Below, piece by piece: positions 1-30,800 of a DNA stretch of 64,000 nt. The position numbers and the translations under genes are program-made. Source of the stretch: Lampris incognitus (taxonomy: Eukaryota > Chordata > Actinopteri > Lampriformes > Lampridae); NCBI RefSeq assembly GCF_029633865.1, contig NC_079212.1, positions 103,005,584-103,069,583 on the forward strand, read 5' to 3'. The notes beneath the pieces were generated by a model that was given only the letters and a program-made list of their open reading frames with translations, searched no databases and was not told where the DNA came from. The stretch's first letter is position 1. The number at the start of each line of letters is the position of its first letter.

Positions 1-179
1 TTTTGTCTTGCCCACTAAGTGTCAAATTCCCCACTAGTTTGTTACTAGACCAGCAACGGAGTTTCTCGCTATCCTCGCCTGTCTCGCCATGTTGTCCGGC
101 TAAATCTCCTGCACTTCTCTTGTTTGTACAGAGAGAAAGAAACCCTGGAATTGGCACAGACAGCTATAGTACTTCCAAG
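1..179 (+). other. 5' flank / 5'UTR of cand2
   Basis: This is the sequence before the cand2 start codon at 180. It is pyrimidine-rich and shows no clear TATA box. The promoter and any noncoding first exon may lie outside the window, because the sequence begins here. No upstream ATG context is obvious enough to compete with the start chosen by homology. Confidence 0.4.
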
Positions 180-19624
<19,445 letters not shown>

Positions 19625-20355
19625 ACCTGGATTCTTGACTTACACTCGAAAAACAATTGGCCCTTTTAATAACTATTTACCATGTGACACCTTTCCAATG
19701 CTTGTGAAATCGGTACTTAAAACATATAGACATCACTCAGCAGATACACATCACCCATCATCATCAACCATCATTTTTTAAATCACCTTTCCTTTATCAG
19801 GTCTTACATTTCCAGCTGATTACACAGAGCCGTCAGTGTATTTTTTCAACCGCATTTGCGTATTTCCCACTAGAAATATTTCGATTTTAATTGGGAATAC
19901 AAAATTAAAAACCACACTTTCCATTTTAATGTGTGGTAACTGACAGTCTATTTATTCAACAAATAGATTATTTGATAAGTGGATATCACAATAAATGTGA
20001 TTACTAAGCTGAACCTCTGTGTTCCAAAAAGTGGGAATTTGAATTTTACCAGTTTAACACTAGGATGACGGTGTCTTTCAAACATTATTTTAACTGCCTG
20101 AGCTATAAAAGGACGACACTTCAATCAGGGCTTTGAAATCAGAACTAAGTTTATCAGATTGTAGGAATATTTACTTTTCTCAAGTCCACCTAGCCTGGCT
20201 TCATCCAGCTGTTGCCTCCTCTCGGTTCATTTGTCATACCGGTCCCAGGATGATGTTCCAAGAAATGATCAGAAAAATCGACGACAGAAATAACAAAAGA
20301 AAAAAAACCTGCAACAAAAATCAGAGCCATGATATCCGTTTTACTATGGCAGTGG

Positions 20356-20365
20356 AATAAATAAA
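20356..20365 (+). terminator. Overlapping AATAAA poly(A) signals for cand2
   Basis: Two overlapping AATAAA hexamers about 735 bp after the cand2 stop codon. An earlier AATAAA is at 19990-19995. The 19625-20365 stretch has no other feature and is read as 3'UTR. Confidence 0.55.
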
Positions 20366-20710
20366 AATATTCATCATCACCTATTTCCAGGATGGTTTAT
20401 TAAATTTCTCTCAAAGGGGTGCATAAAAATTCAGACATCACATCTTTGGTTTCTTTTCGATACCTTCAATGTTCTGACAAAACCAAGCTAAACCAAAGAA
20501 AACACATGGGTAGTGCCTGCTCTCATCACTTACAGCATCAAAATACGATGCAAGAAAGCTTAATCTTGCTCTGAAGATAAATGACTCAAGTCAGATTATT
20601 TCCACACACAATTTAACTCACACACCAACGTGCCTTTTGAAATATGAGGAATAAACATGCACAAAGCCAGGTTTATAGAATACTTCTTCATATGATGGTG
20701 AGCAGAAATC

Positions 20711-20716
20711 TTTATT
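20711..20716 (-). terminator. AATAAA poly(A) signal for the minus-strand Ig receptor
   Basis: TTTATT on the plus strand is AATAAA on the minus strand, about 835 bp after the receptor stop codon. It would leave about 350 bp between the ends of the two convergent genes. Confidence 0.45.
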
Positions 20717-21039
20717 TGGCAAAATAAATTCACCCCAAAAAAGATATGTTCCCATGTTTAAGAGTGAAAATGTGCATTTTACAAAACTAGGCATCATGAG
20801 AAAGTTTTTTAGGGGTTTTTTTGTGAATAAGCATCTACATCATACATAGTACACCAAAGAGGCTGGCCTGTCTTCAATTGTCAAATAATCGTGGTGGCCT
20901 GTTCTCTATAGGATATATTACTGTAGCAACCAGACCCAACACACAAAAATGCAAAATTTGATGATTAACTGTACTATTGTAACATATCTGAATGCAATGT
21001 AAAGAAGAAAAAAAAGAAGCTTTTTTTTTCTTTTCTTTT

Positions 21040-21104
21040 TTTCCTGAAACCATCAGTGGTGTAGATAAAGTGCTCAACAAATGAGGAGCGGAGATGCATC
21101 CAGA
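21040..21104 (+). repeat. Diverged copy of the element flanking the 48-kb hairpin
   Basis: GAAACCATCAGTGGTGT and GTGCTCAACAAATGAGGAG match GAAACCGTCAATGGTGT and GTGCTCAACTAATGAGGAG at 47984-48030, so this is a related fragment. It lies in the predicted 3'UTR of the Ig receptor. Confidence 0.6.
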
Positions 21105-21274
21105 CTATAAACAATGTGGTGAGCAGACTTTGCTCAAAATGATGCCATGATCATGAACTATGGTCCATTTTCTAGTTTTGAGTCATATGAACGTTTAATC
21201 ACAATATAATTAACTCGGTCCCAAAAGTAAGTAAAATCCATTGGGGTTTTACTTACCACATTGTTTATAGTCTG
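21101..21274. repeat. 20-bp perfect inverted repeat with nested hairpin
   Basis: CAGACTATAAACAATGTGGT at 21101-21120 is exactly complementary to 21255-21274. A smaller pair, GTAAGTAAAA and TTTTACTTAC, lies inside. In the minus-strand transcript this would be 3'UTR and could fold. Confidence 0.75.
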
Positions 21275-21550
21275 AATACATGTGCACCTTTTCCTCTCTT
21301 TGGTAGAGATGTCTACTGGTTCCTGACTCTCATACCCAAATATTCATTGGGCATGATACTGTGGGTATGATATAATTTCTTGGCTGTAGGGACGGGAAGG
21401 TAGAGATATGGCTTCTGGGTACACTGTGGGAAACCAACAACAAAGGCTCCAACATCCATTTGGCTCAAACAATGAGGATTAAGTAGTATTGGGGAATTCA
21501 GGGCTTATGGCAAAGTTACTGTGCATCTCTCAGGTATGGACAGAAACTGG

Positions 21551-21832
21551 TTAGCTCTGCCCAAACTCCTGCGGTTGGGTTTTGTCCACAGTCGAATAGA
21601 GAGGCTCCTGACAAGATGTGGACAAGTCAGTGACAGAAGAGAAGGTGGGGCCTTGGATGTCCTTGACAGTTGAATATTCACTAGCAGACAGGTGAACTTT
21701 GCTGTGTTCATCAGGGCTGGTTTTGAGCAAAAGGTTGCTGTAGAGGAGAGATTCGGAGGGGTCTCCAGGAGGTTTCACAACTGAGAGCTGCAAAGTTGCC
21801 AAATCTGATATATCCTCATAGTCATGAATGTC
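21551..21832 (-). CDS. Receptor exon 7: cytoplasmic tail with tyrosine motifs
   Basis: This terminal exon encodes 93 residues and a stop. It follows a CTTCTTCTGCAG acceptor in phase 0. Tyrosine contexts in order are HDYEDI, SLLYSNL, SEYSTV and PLYSTV; the second and third fit [ILVS]xYxx[ILV]. There is no charged residue in the membrane segment to suggest pairing with an ITAM adaptor, so direct inhibitory signalling is the simplest reading. Confidence 0.8.
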   Translation of the reverse strand, partial: DIHDYEDISDLATLQLSVVKPPGDPSESLLYSNLLLKTSPDEHSKVHLSASEYSTVKDIQGPTFSSVTDLSTSCQEPLYSTVDKTQPQEFGQS

Positions 21833-24800
21833 CTGCAGAAGAAGAGTGGACTTTGTTATGAAGAGTTGGAAGAATAACGGTACCTGAATAGTGCAGAGTG
21901 CATACACAACACACAAACTGTACATCGTAGCATCCAGTAAATAAAACCAATCATAAAAAAAAGCCTTCACTGTTGTTCAGAAATCTGAATTCAAAGAAAG
22001 TGATGGAGACCTGCAGTTGTACAATGTGTGACCCCAGTGGGGGTCAAACCCCCAACCCAAGCAGTATCAATGCCCTCCATGATGATTTCACCTTATACTC
22101 AAACTGAGCAATGAGGTGTGTTGGGAGTGAGTGGTTGATTTAACTGTTTTCCCACGATATGAATGCAAATAAATACGAACCTCTCTGTTGTCCTCAACAG
22201 CTGCAGTTCTTGCATTTTTTAAACGCAAAACCACTGAGAAACAGCCCATGGAAGAGACAGCGAAAGAGGAAGGAAGTTAGCACGAGAGAGGGCAAGGGAA
22301 TGAATTAAACACAGTAAAATGAACAAGCCTAACATAAAAGAGCGCATTAATTTAGAAATATTACTTTTTATTTATACTGCAGCTGAATCTCTCTCTACCC
22401 CTTCCTTGTACAACCCTTAACAACATCCTACAAAGAAACCATTTGCCCTAAATATGATTGCAAAGAATAGGATAATTCTGTCATCCACTTTGGTTTCAGT
22501 AGATGCCATTAAGCCACAACCCTGTTGCATCCAAAATAGCAAGCAGTTATGTCACACAAAACCATGAAGGTAGATTATGCCCGGACTAACTAGAAAACAT
22601 GAAACAGGACAGCCTGAGGGCCATTGTTAGATTACATGCAGTACAGAATGCAGAAGACCCAGCATGTTGTGATATAAATTGGCCACATGTCGCAAGTGGG
22701 GACAGATGTGGTGTAAATTCTTAAGAAATGACATGCCATGTCAGGAATTTTTTTTTTACAAATTTTCGTATGCATGCTTGTTTGTGCGTGAGTTTAATTC
22801 TGTGTTAAACTGATGAGAATAATGTCTTACCTATGCAGGTGCAAATTATAACTACAACCAACAGCAAAGCCAAAAAGAAAGCCAAGATGGAAATTGCGAT
22901 TGGCCATTGGTTATCTGAAAGAAAAAAAACACCATGGTACACTGGAGCTATAGCATTATCATAATTGCTTCAACTCCAACTCACTCAGAATTTTCTGCAA
23001 CAATAGAGTATACACACTGTTAAACAAGAATCAGCTTTACTCTTTTCCACCAAAATCAGTGCGTAGAAGTGGGTTTTTTAAACGGGGGGGAGGGGGGGTA
23101 ACCCGCTAAAAATAAGCGATTGACCCCTTTCCCATTGCCAGTAGGCGAGAATGTCTTTCTGTGTCATGTTCGATGTCATGAGCAAGCCGGTGACATAGGG
23201 GTCATGCCAAAAAGTGATTGTACTTCTCCTGGATCACCACCTCACCATCGTGGAGAAGCCAAGAGCTATGCCATCCGGAGCTTGGCTCCTGGTAGGGTCA
23301 CGGTCACTCAAGGTGAATAGGCCAAGGGGGAGTGCTCACGACGGGAGAGACGGAGGGGGGCTTTTTTCTAGAGAGGAGAGTTTGACGAGGGGATTTTCGG
23401 GCGACGTGGAGAAATGGTTAACGCAGTTGTCAGTTTGACGGATTGTGACGGCACGGTAGTTTTTTTGGCTTTTGACAGTGATTTTCTGGACTTTGGACTT
23501 GGCGGTTGGCATAAACCGCTGTGTGACTGGATCAGGATGGTGACTCAGGTAGATGAAAAGGATGATGATATGGAGTTTGATGGCGGGTCTCAAGTTTCTA
23601 GTAGGGGAGGACAAGGAAATGGGAATAGGCGAGTTGTATAAGTCAAAGACATAAAAGCAGCTTGGAAGAGAACAGTTCAGATGAAGACAGGAGAGTTGTT
23701 CAGCAAAAGGTTGTGAGGGAGGATTTTAAAATAAACCTCAAATTCAGAAAAAAGATGAGCATGTCAACCTTACTCCGTTAGCATTGTCTAGGTAATTAAA
23801 AAAGCTAGGAGAGGTGGAAATGGCTAAGGTTTTGAGAGATGGAAACTTCCATCCATCCATTATCCGAACCGCTTGTCCTGCTCTCAGGGTCGCGGGGGTG
23901 CTGGAGCCTATCCCAGCAGTCATTGGGCGGCAGGCGGGGAGACACCCTGGACAGGCCACCAGGCCATCACACAGGGCCAACACACATACACACACACACA
24001 CACACACGGCTGATTCACCTGACCTACATGTCTTTGGACTGTGGGAGGAAACCGGAGCACCCAGAGGAAACCCACACAGAGACAGGGAGAATGAACATGC
24101 AAACTCCACACAGAGGACGACCCCCAAGGTTGAACTACCCCGGGGTTCGAACCCAGAACCTTCTTGCTGTGAGGCGACCATGCTAACCACTGCGCCATCG
24201 TGCCACCCACCAGCTGGAAATGTGTAAAACGGAAGATTAGAAAAACAAAGCCTTGCATATTGAATGTATTTGCAAGAAAATGATAAGTGAAAGAAAGATT
24301 CTTGGTGAAAGCAGAGTGACACGGGGAGTGATAACACGTATTCCTGTGGATGAAGACCCTGAAAGACTCAAATAGAGTATTTGTGGGGGTGAGGTGAGCA
24401 GAATAAAGAGATTGCTGAAAACAATGGCGAAAGAGTTGATAGCTTGTCTGTGCTTCTGGAGTTTCAGGAGTCTGTACTTCCAGAAAAAGTGAAAATCCGA
24501 TGTATGAGCTTTCCAGTTAGGCCCTATTTCCCTCCTCCGCTTCGCTATTACAAATGCCAGAGATATGAGCATATAGCAGCAGTTTGCAAAGGAAAGCAGA
24601 GGTGTCCCAAATGTGGAGGTGAGCACAGAACTGAAGATTGCAGAGATAATGTGCAAGAAAAGTGCTGTAATTTTGGTGGACAACACAGGGTAACATATGG
24701 TGGTTGTGAAGTCAGAAAGAGGGCTGTGGAAAATGGGTTAGTGAAAGTTATTAACAACATAAGCTTTGCAGAAGCAGTGAAGAGGGCACAAGGAAAAAGG

Positions 24801-27800
24801 AGAAGTGATGAAATGGAAAAAGTTAATCAACCTTTGAAATCAGAAGTCGGTCAAACAGAGAACACTAACAGCATGGACAGGGAATAAACTGATTCTGTTC
24901 ATTGCCTATGTTTTCGACTGTTCAGATCAAGTCAAACACAAAGCAGAAAATTAAAATAATTGTGAAGGGAGCTGAGAGCTGAGAAGTTTTTGGGTACAAA
25001 AGATGTATCCTGGGAGCATATTAATAAAAGACTTGAAGTCGATGGAAAGCCAGGAGGACCAGGTGATAGGACAATCTGATTTTTTTTACAATGGAATGCA
25101 AGAAGTTTGTTAGCGAATGGCCAAGCATTTAAAGGATTCATCAAAGATCTTGAAAAGAAACCAGAAATAATTTTTCGGGAAACCTGGCTTAAACCAAAAT
25201 TAGCCTTTTTTTAAATGTATCAAAGAATATGATAGTTTCCGCGGAGATAGAGGGGAGGGCAATGGAGGAAGTTGTATTATATATTTGGAGCAAGGGATGC
25301 AATATAGAGTTTTGGGAAAAGGAACAGAGTTGGAATATTTAGTAACTGACATCTGGACAAGAGAGGGAAATGTTAAAGTTGTTAACTTTTACAATCCATG
25401 TAAGAAGCTTTCAATAGAGTTAATGGATGAGCTCATTGTACATTTAGTGAAAGTGATATGTTGTGGTGATTTTAATGTCCATAGCACATTATGGGGTAAT
25501 GGTAATGGTGATGCTGTGCATCACCCAGGTGGGCACTACACATTGTGGTGGTTGAAGTGAGTTACCCCCTTCAATGTGAAGTGCTTTGGGTGTCTAGAAA
25601 AGCACTATATAAATTAAATATATATGGTCCCAGGCACCGCGGTCTAACCCCCCCTTCGCTCCAAAGATGGGCACACACTGCTAACAGACAATGAGTCAAT
25701 CAAAGGAGAGGTGGAAAGCGCACTACCAGGACCTTTTAAAGAGGGACTCTAGCCCTGAGATGGATGCCCTCCAACAACTCCCCCAACAACCCAAAGAGAA
25801 GGACATGGCAGCACCACCTGGTCTAAGAGAAGTAAAGGATGCCATCAGGAAGATGAAAATCAACAAGGCTGTTGGTTCTGATGGAATACCAGCAGAAGTA
25901 CTGAGGGTAAGTGGATCTACACTCCTCAGACATATCCATGCCCTATTCCTTAAAATATGTGAAAAATAGGAAATCCCTGTGCAACTTAGGGATGCACTCA
26001 TTGTCTCTAAATCTTTGAGAACGAGGACAAAGTTGAGTGTGGAAACTACCGTGACATGTCCTTGCTTTCCACCACAAGGAAAGCCCTGGCTATGGTCTTG
26101 GCTAACAGACTCCTCCCAATATCAGAGGAAATGCTGCCAGAATCCTAGAGCGATTTTCATCCTAAAAGAGGCACCATGAACATGGTTTTTACTGCTTGCT
26201 AACTTAATGAAAACGCCCAGGAACAGAATCAACCATTGTACATTGTAGCTTTTGATTCTGTAAACCACCAAGCCCTCTGGCCAGTTCTGCCAAAAATAGG
26301 CTGCCCCGACAAATATATCAGAGTACTATGACTATTAAAGGTTAATATGTCAGCTAGAATACTCAGCAGTTGGAGATAAGATAAAGTCCTTCAAGGTCCA
26401 CACAGGGGTTAAACAAGACTGTGTCATTGCCCCAACCTTGTTTCTCTGTCTTCGTTGCCACCATCCTCCACCTCATGGGTCCCCATCTGCCTTAGGGAGT
26501 CAAAATCATATACAGATCTGATTGAAATCTTCCAAATAATAACAGATTTAGGGCTAAAGTTAAAACCACCACCACATCTATTATTGAGCAGCAGTACGCT
26601 GATGACAATGCCTTAGTCCCTTGTAGAACAGGAACTACAGAGCATACTGGATGCCTTTGCAAAGGCATACAAGCAGCTTGGCCTGGCCATTAACACCAAA
26701 AAGACCCATATCCTCTCCCAACCCCGACCCAACAGAGATACGTCTGCTCTGCCTCCATCCATCTCTGTAGACAACACTAGACTCGAAAACGTGGAACAGT
26801 TCCCATATCTTGGCAGCCTTCTCTCCTCCAAAGCCAACATTGACATTGAAATACACCATCATCTCAGTTGTGCCATCTGGGCCTTCTCAAGATTGAGTCA
26901 GGGGCGTAACCAGGGGTGGGCCTGGCCTGTCACAGGACCACCCATTTCAAGCCCAGGCCCACCCAATCACGCTGGCTTACAAGCACTTAGGCCGGCCCCT
27001 TTTACGTACGTAGAACTGCAAAATCTGAGCGCGCATACCATCACGCTCTGTATTTTTCACTGCTGCTAACTAGCCAATAGCCAACAGTTAGCCATAACTT
27101 ATACAATGGCGAAACAAAGTTCAATCTTCCACTTTTTTAAAAGCCACGGATGGAGGAGGAGGAAATCACACCTGCTCCAGCACCGACTGAGCCGCCCAAT
27201 GAAAGTGAAATACCGCCGGTGAGAACAACAGAGGAGGCTACAGCTTCTCCATTGCAGGCAGCTTCTCCTCCCCCTCTGACGACGGTGAGACGATTCTATT
27301 GTATTTTTAAATCACGTCAGGACACAGCGCTGTCGCTCGACACAACCTCTCCGTGGCATTCTTTATTTCGACTGACACAGCATCAAAGGCAGACCCGATC
27401 AAACAACCCAGAGCCCGCAGGCATCACCAATCGATCCCAGCACAATAGAACAGCACCAAATCAAATGCAGCACTGTCGATGTGTGCATACATAACACCCC
27501 CCCCCCCGGCAGGATTTCAAACATGAAAGGTTGACACAAAGTCCTCTAGGTGGCCAGGGCGTAAACGTGTGCGAACAGGTCGCGAGGCGGCCTGAGGCTG
27601 GGCAGGCCAAGGTGGGGAGGGAGATGGCAGGGGAAGCTGAGGCCCAGAAATGTCTGGGGCCCGTGTAGGAGCTGCATGAAGCCCCGGGGTGTCTTGCCAT
27701 GCTGAGGGAATGGCTATGGTTGTGTCACCAGCTGTGTGTGGCGGAGCTGACACCTTCCGTAGACGACTGGAGTGCCACCGAGTGCCATCGCTGAGGAGGT

Positions 27801-30800
27801 AAGTGGCTGGGCCCAGCTGACGGGTGACTTGGAGAGGAGAGGACCAGTATGAAGCCATTTTATTGTCCCTGTGGGGCCTGCGGACCCTGACCCAGTCTGA
27901 CACATTGATGTCTGGCACCCTGGTTCGTTTTGACTGGTCAAACCGTTGCTTCATCCGCGTCTGCTGACGAGTGACTGAGGCTCTGACCCCAGAGGGAGGT
28001 GCCTGAGGTGTGGAGGGGCGGAGCCTGTCAAGGGGCATGCACAGTTCCCGGCCTAGCATGAGAGAGGCTGGGGAGACGCCTGTGGTCGAGTGCTGTGTGG
28101 CCCGATAGTGCAGCAGAGTGTGACGGATGGCCTGCGTGAAAGAGCACCCTTGGGCCATGTGTGCTCTGAGGCCGTTCTTCAGTGACTGGTGAAAACGTTC
28201 AACGCCGCCATTGGCCTGGGGGTGGTAGTACGCAGTGCGTATATGACGGATGCCCTTGCTTTCGAGATAAGCAGTGAACTCAGCAGAGACCAGCTGAGGG
28301 CCGTTGTCAGTGGTGATGGCCTTTGGGAGGTCCCAGCGAGAGAAAAGAGAGTCCAGGAAGTCGATGATGATCTGTGAGGTCACAGTGCCGGAAGTGGTGA
28401 GTTCAGGCCATTTTGAGTGTAGATCGTAGGCGACCACCATGAAGCGTTGGTGGTGGGGAACTCCATGGATCTCACCACAAATGTCCAACTGCAGGTGTTC
28501 CCAGGGCTGAGAGGGCCAGGCGAGAGGTTGCAGGGGTGGGGGAGCCTGGTGGCCAGTCTTGCCACTCACAAGGCAGGCAGAACAGTCCTTCACCAGAGCC
28601 TCAATATCTCTGTCTATCCCCGGCCACCACACCAGGTCTCGGCAGAGCTGTTTCAGTTTCACAATGCCCAGGTGGCCTTCATGCGCCGTATTCAAAACAC
28701 GTGCACGGAGAGCAGCTGGGACCACTGTGCAAAACCCACGTGCCACGCAGGTGTCGTTCCAGCAGGAGAGCTCCTGTCTGACTCGGGCGAACGCAGCCAG
28801 CTCCTCTGGGACCTTGTGAGGCCAGCCGTTCTGGATGTAGGTGCGGAGCTGGGAGAGGACAGGGTCCTGTTCGGAGGCTGCCCTCAGCTCCTGCAGAGAG
28901 ACAGTGGCCTGGAGGGGTGTGTGTAGCATTTGGACAATGTCCTTTTCCACACAGTCAGTGTCCGTCTGTGGAGCTGGGGTGGAGACAGAGCGAGAGAGCA
29001 GGTCGGCGACAACATTGTCTCTGCCTGGGGTGAACTGCAGGCTGAAGTTGTACTGGCGGAGGCGGTCAGACCAGCGGTGCAGCCTCAGGGGTTTGTGGCC
29101 TGTCCCAGATGTGGACAGCAGCGCTGTCAGGGCCTGGTGATCTGTCCTGAGGGTGAAGGAGCGGCCATAGAGGTAGAGGTGCCACCTTTCACAAGCCCAG
29201 ATACAGGCTAACGCCTCACGCTCACCCACGAAGTACCACTGCTCAGTCAGGTTGAGGGCACGGGAGGCGAAGGCGATGGGCTTCTCCACACCGTTCTGGG
29301 TTTGAGACAGCACGGCCCCTATCGCTGTGGCTGATGCGTCACAGGTCACAAAGGTGGAGCTGGAGATGTCGAAGTGAGCCAACACTGGTGGTGAAGTCAG
29401 TTGAGTCTTGAGATCACGCACAGCGTCAATGCATGCCTTTGACCACACCCATGGCTCGTCCTTACGCAGCAGCTGGCGCAGGGGGGCTGTGGTCGCAGAG
29501 TACTGGGGAAGAAACCTCAGGTAGTAACTTGTCATACCCAGGAAGGAGGCGACCTGGGCGGCCGAGCTGGGCTCAGGGATGGCCTGAATGGCGTCCACGT
29601 TGGATTGTAGTGGAGTTACACCGCTCGCTGACAGCCGGAACCCCACGAAGTCGATGGCTGGCACAGAGAGGACACATTTCTCAGCATTGAGAGTTAGCTT
29701 GTGCTTGGACAGGGCTGCGAAGACCATGTTAAGGCGCTTGTCGTGGATTTCACTGGTGGGCCCATGTACCACTATATCGTCCAGATAAATGGCCACGCCC
29801 AGTATGCCAGCCAGCACGGAGACCATGATTTTCTGGAAGCAGCTAGGGGCGGAGCTGAGACCGAAAGGCATCCTGGTGTAGCGAAACACTCCTGCATGTG
29901 TCACAAAGGCTGTGAGGTTTCGGCTGCTGGGGTGGAGGGGCACCTGTAAGTACCCCTGTCTGAGGTCGAGCTTGGAGAACACCTCAGAGCCATAGAACTG
30001 AGCAGTGAGTTCTTCTGAGGTGGGCAGTGGATACTTATCAGGGACCACCGCCTTATTTACTGCACGTAGATCGACGCAGACACGCAGGCCCCCCGACTTC
30101 TTCTTAGCCACCCCGAGGTTTGAGACCCAAGGTGACGCGTCCACCGGTTCAATGATGCCAGCTTCCAGCAGTTGTTGCAGCTCGGCGGAGACCCCATCAC
30201 GGAGAGCCAACGGGATGCGGCGCAGTGGTTGGATGACAGATTTCACAGCAGGGTTGAGGAGAGGTTGATGGGTGAAGGCGGAGAGGCAGCCCAGCCCCAT
30301 AAACAGCGATGGCCACTTCTGCTGCCAAGGTATGGCGACAGTCAGGATTGCTGCCCCCCTTGTGTCTAAGAGGGAGAACCCCAGAGCGGAGAACAGGTCC
30401 AGGCCCATCAGGTTGGCCCCACGGCGTGCCACATGAAAAACTGCACTGGGCACCAGCTTGGTTCCATAGCGAACAGTCACTTGGAGAGAGCCAACCAGAT
30501 CGATTTTGGAGTCACCATACCCACAGAGGACAGCTGAGGGTGCAGACAGTGGCAGTGAACAGAAAAATTGACTGTAGGTATCAACATTCAGAAGAGACAC
30601 ACTTGCACCGGTGTCCAACAGCAGGGGGATGCACACATCATTAATGCTGACTGTGCATGATTTTAATGACACTGGCCCAGAGCTCACCTTGTGAATGACG
30701 GCGGTTGAAGACTGGGGGGTGTGGCCCTCTGACCCAGCCGGGGAAGATCGACAGACGTTGGCAAAGTGATTGCGCTTACCGCAGCTACGGCATGTCTGGC

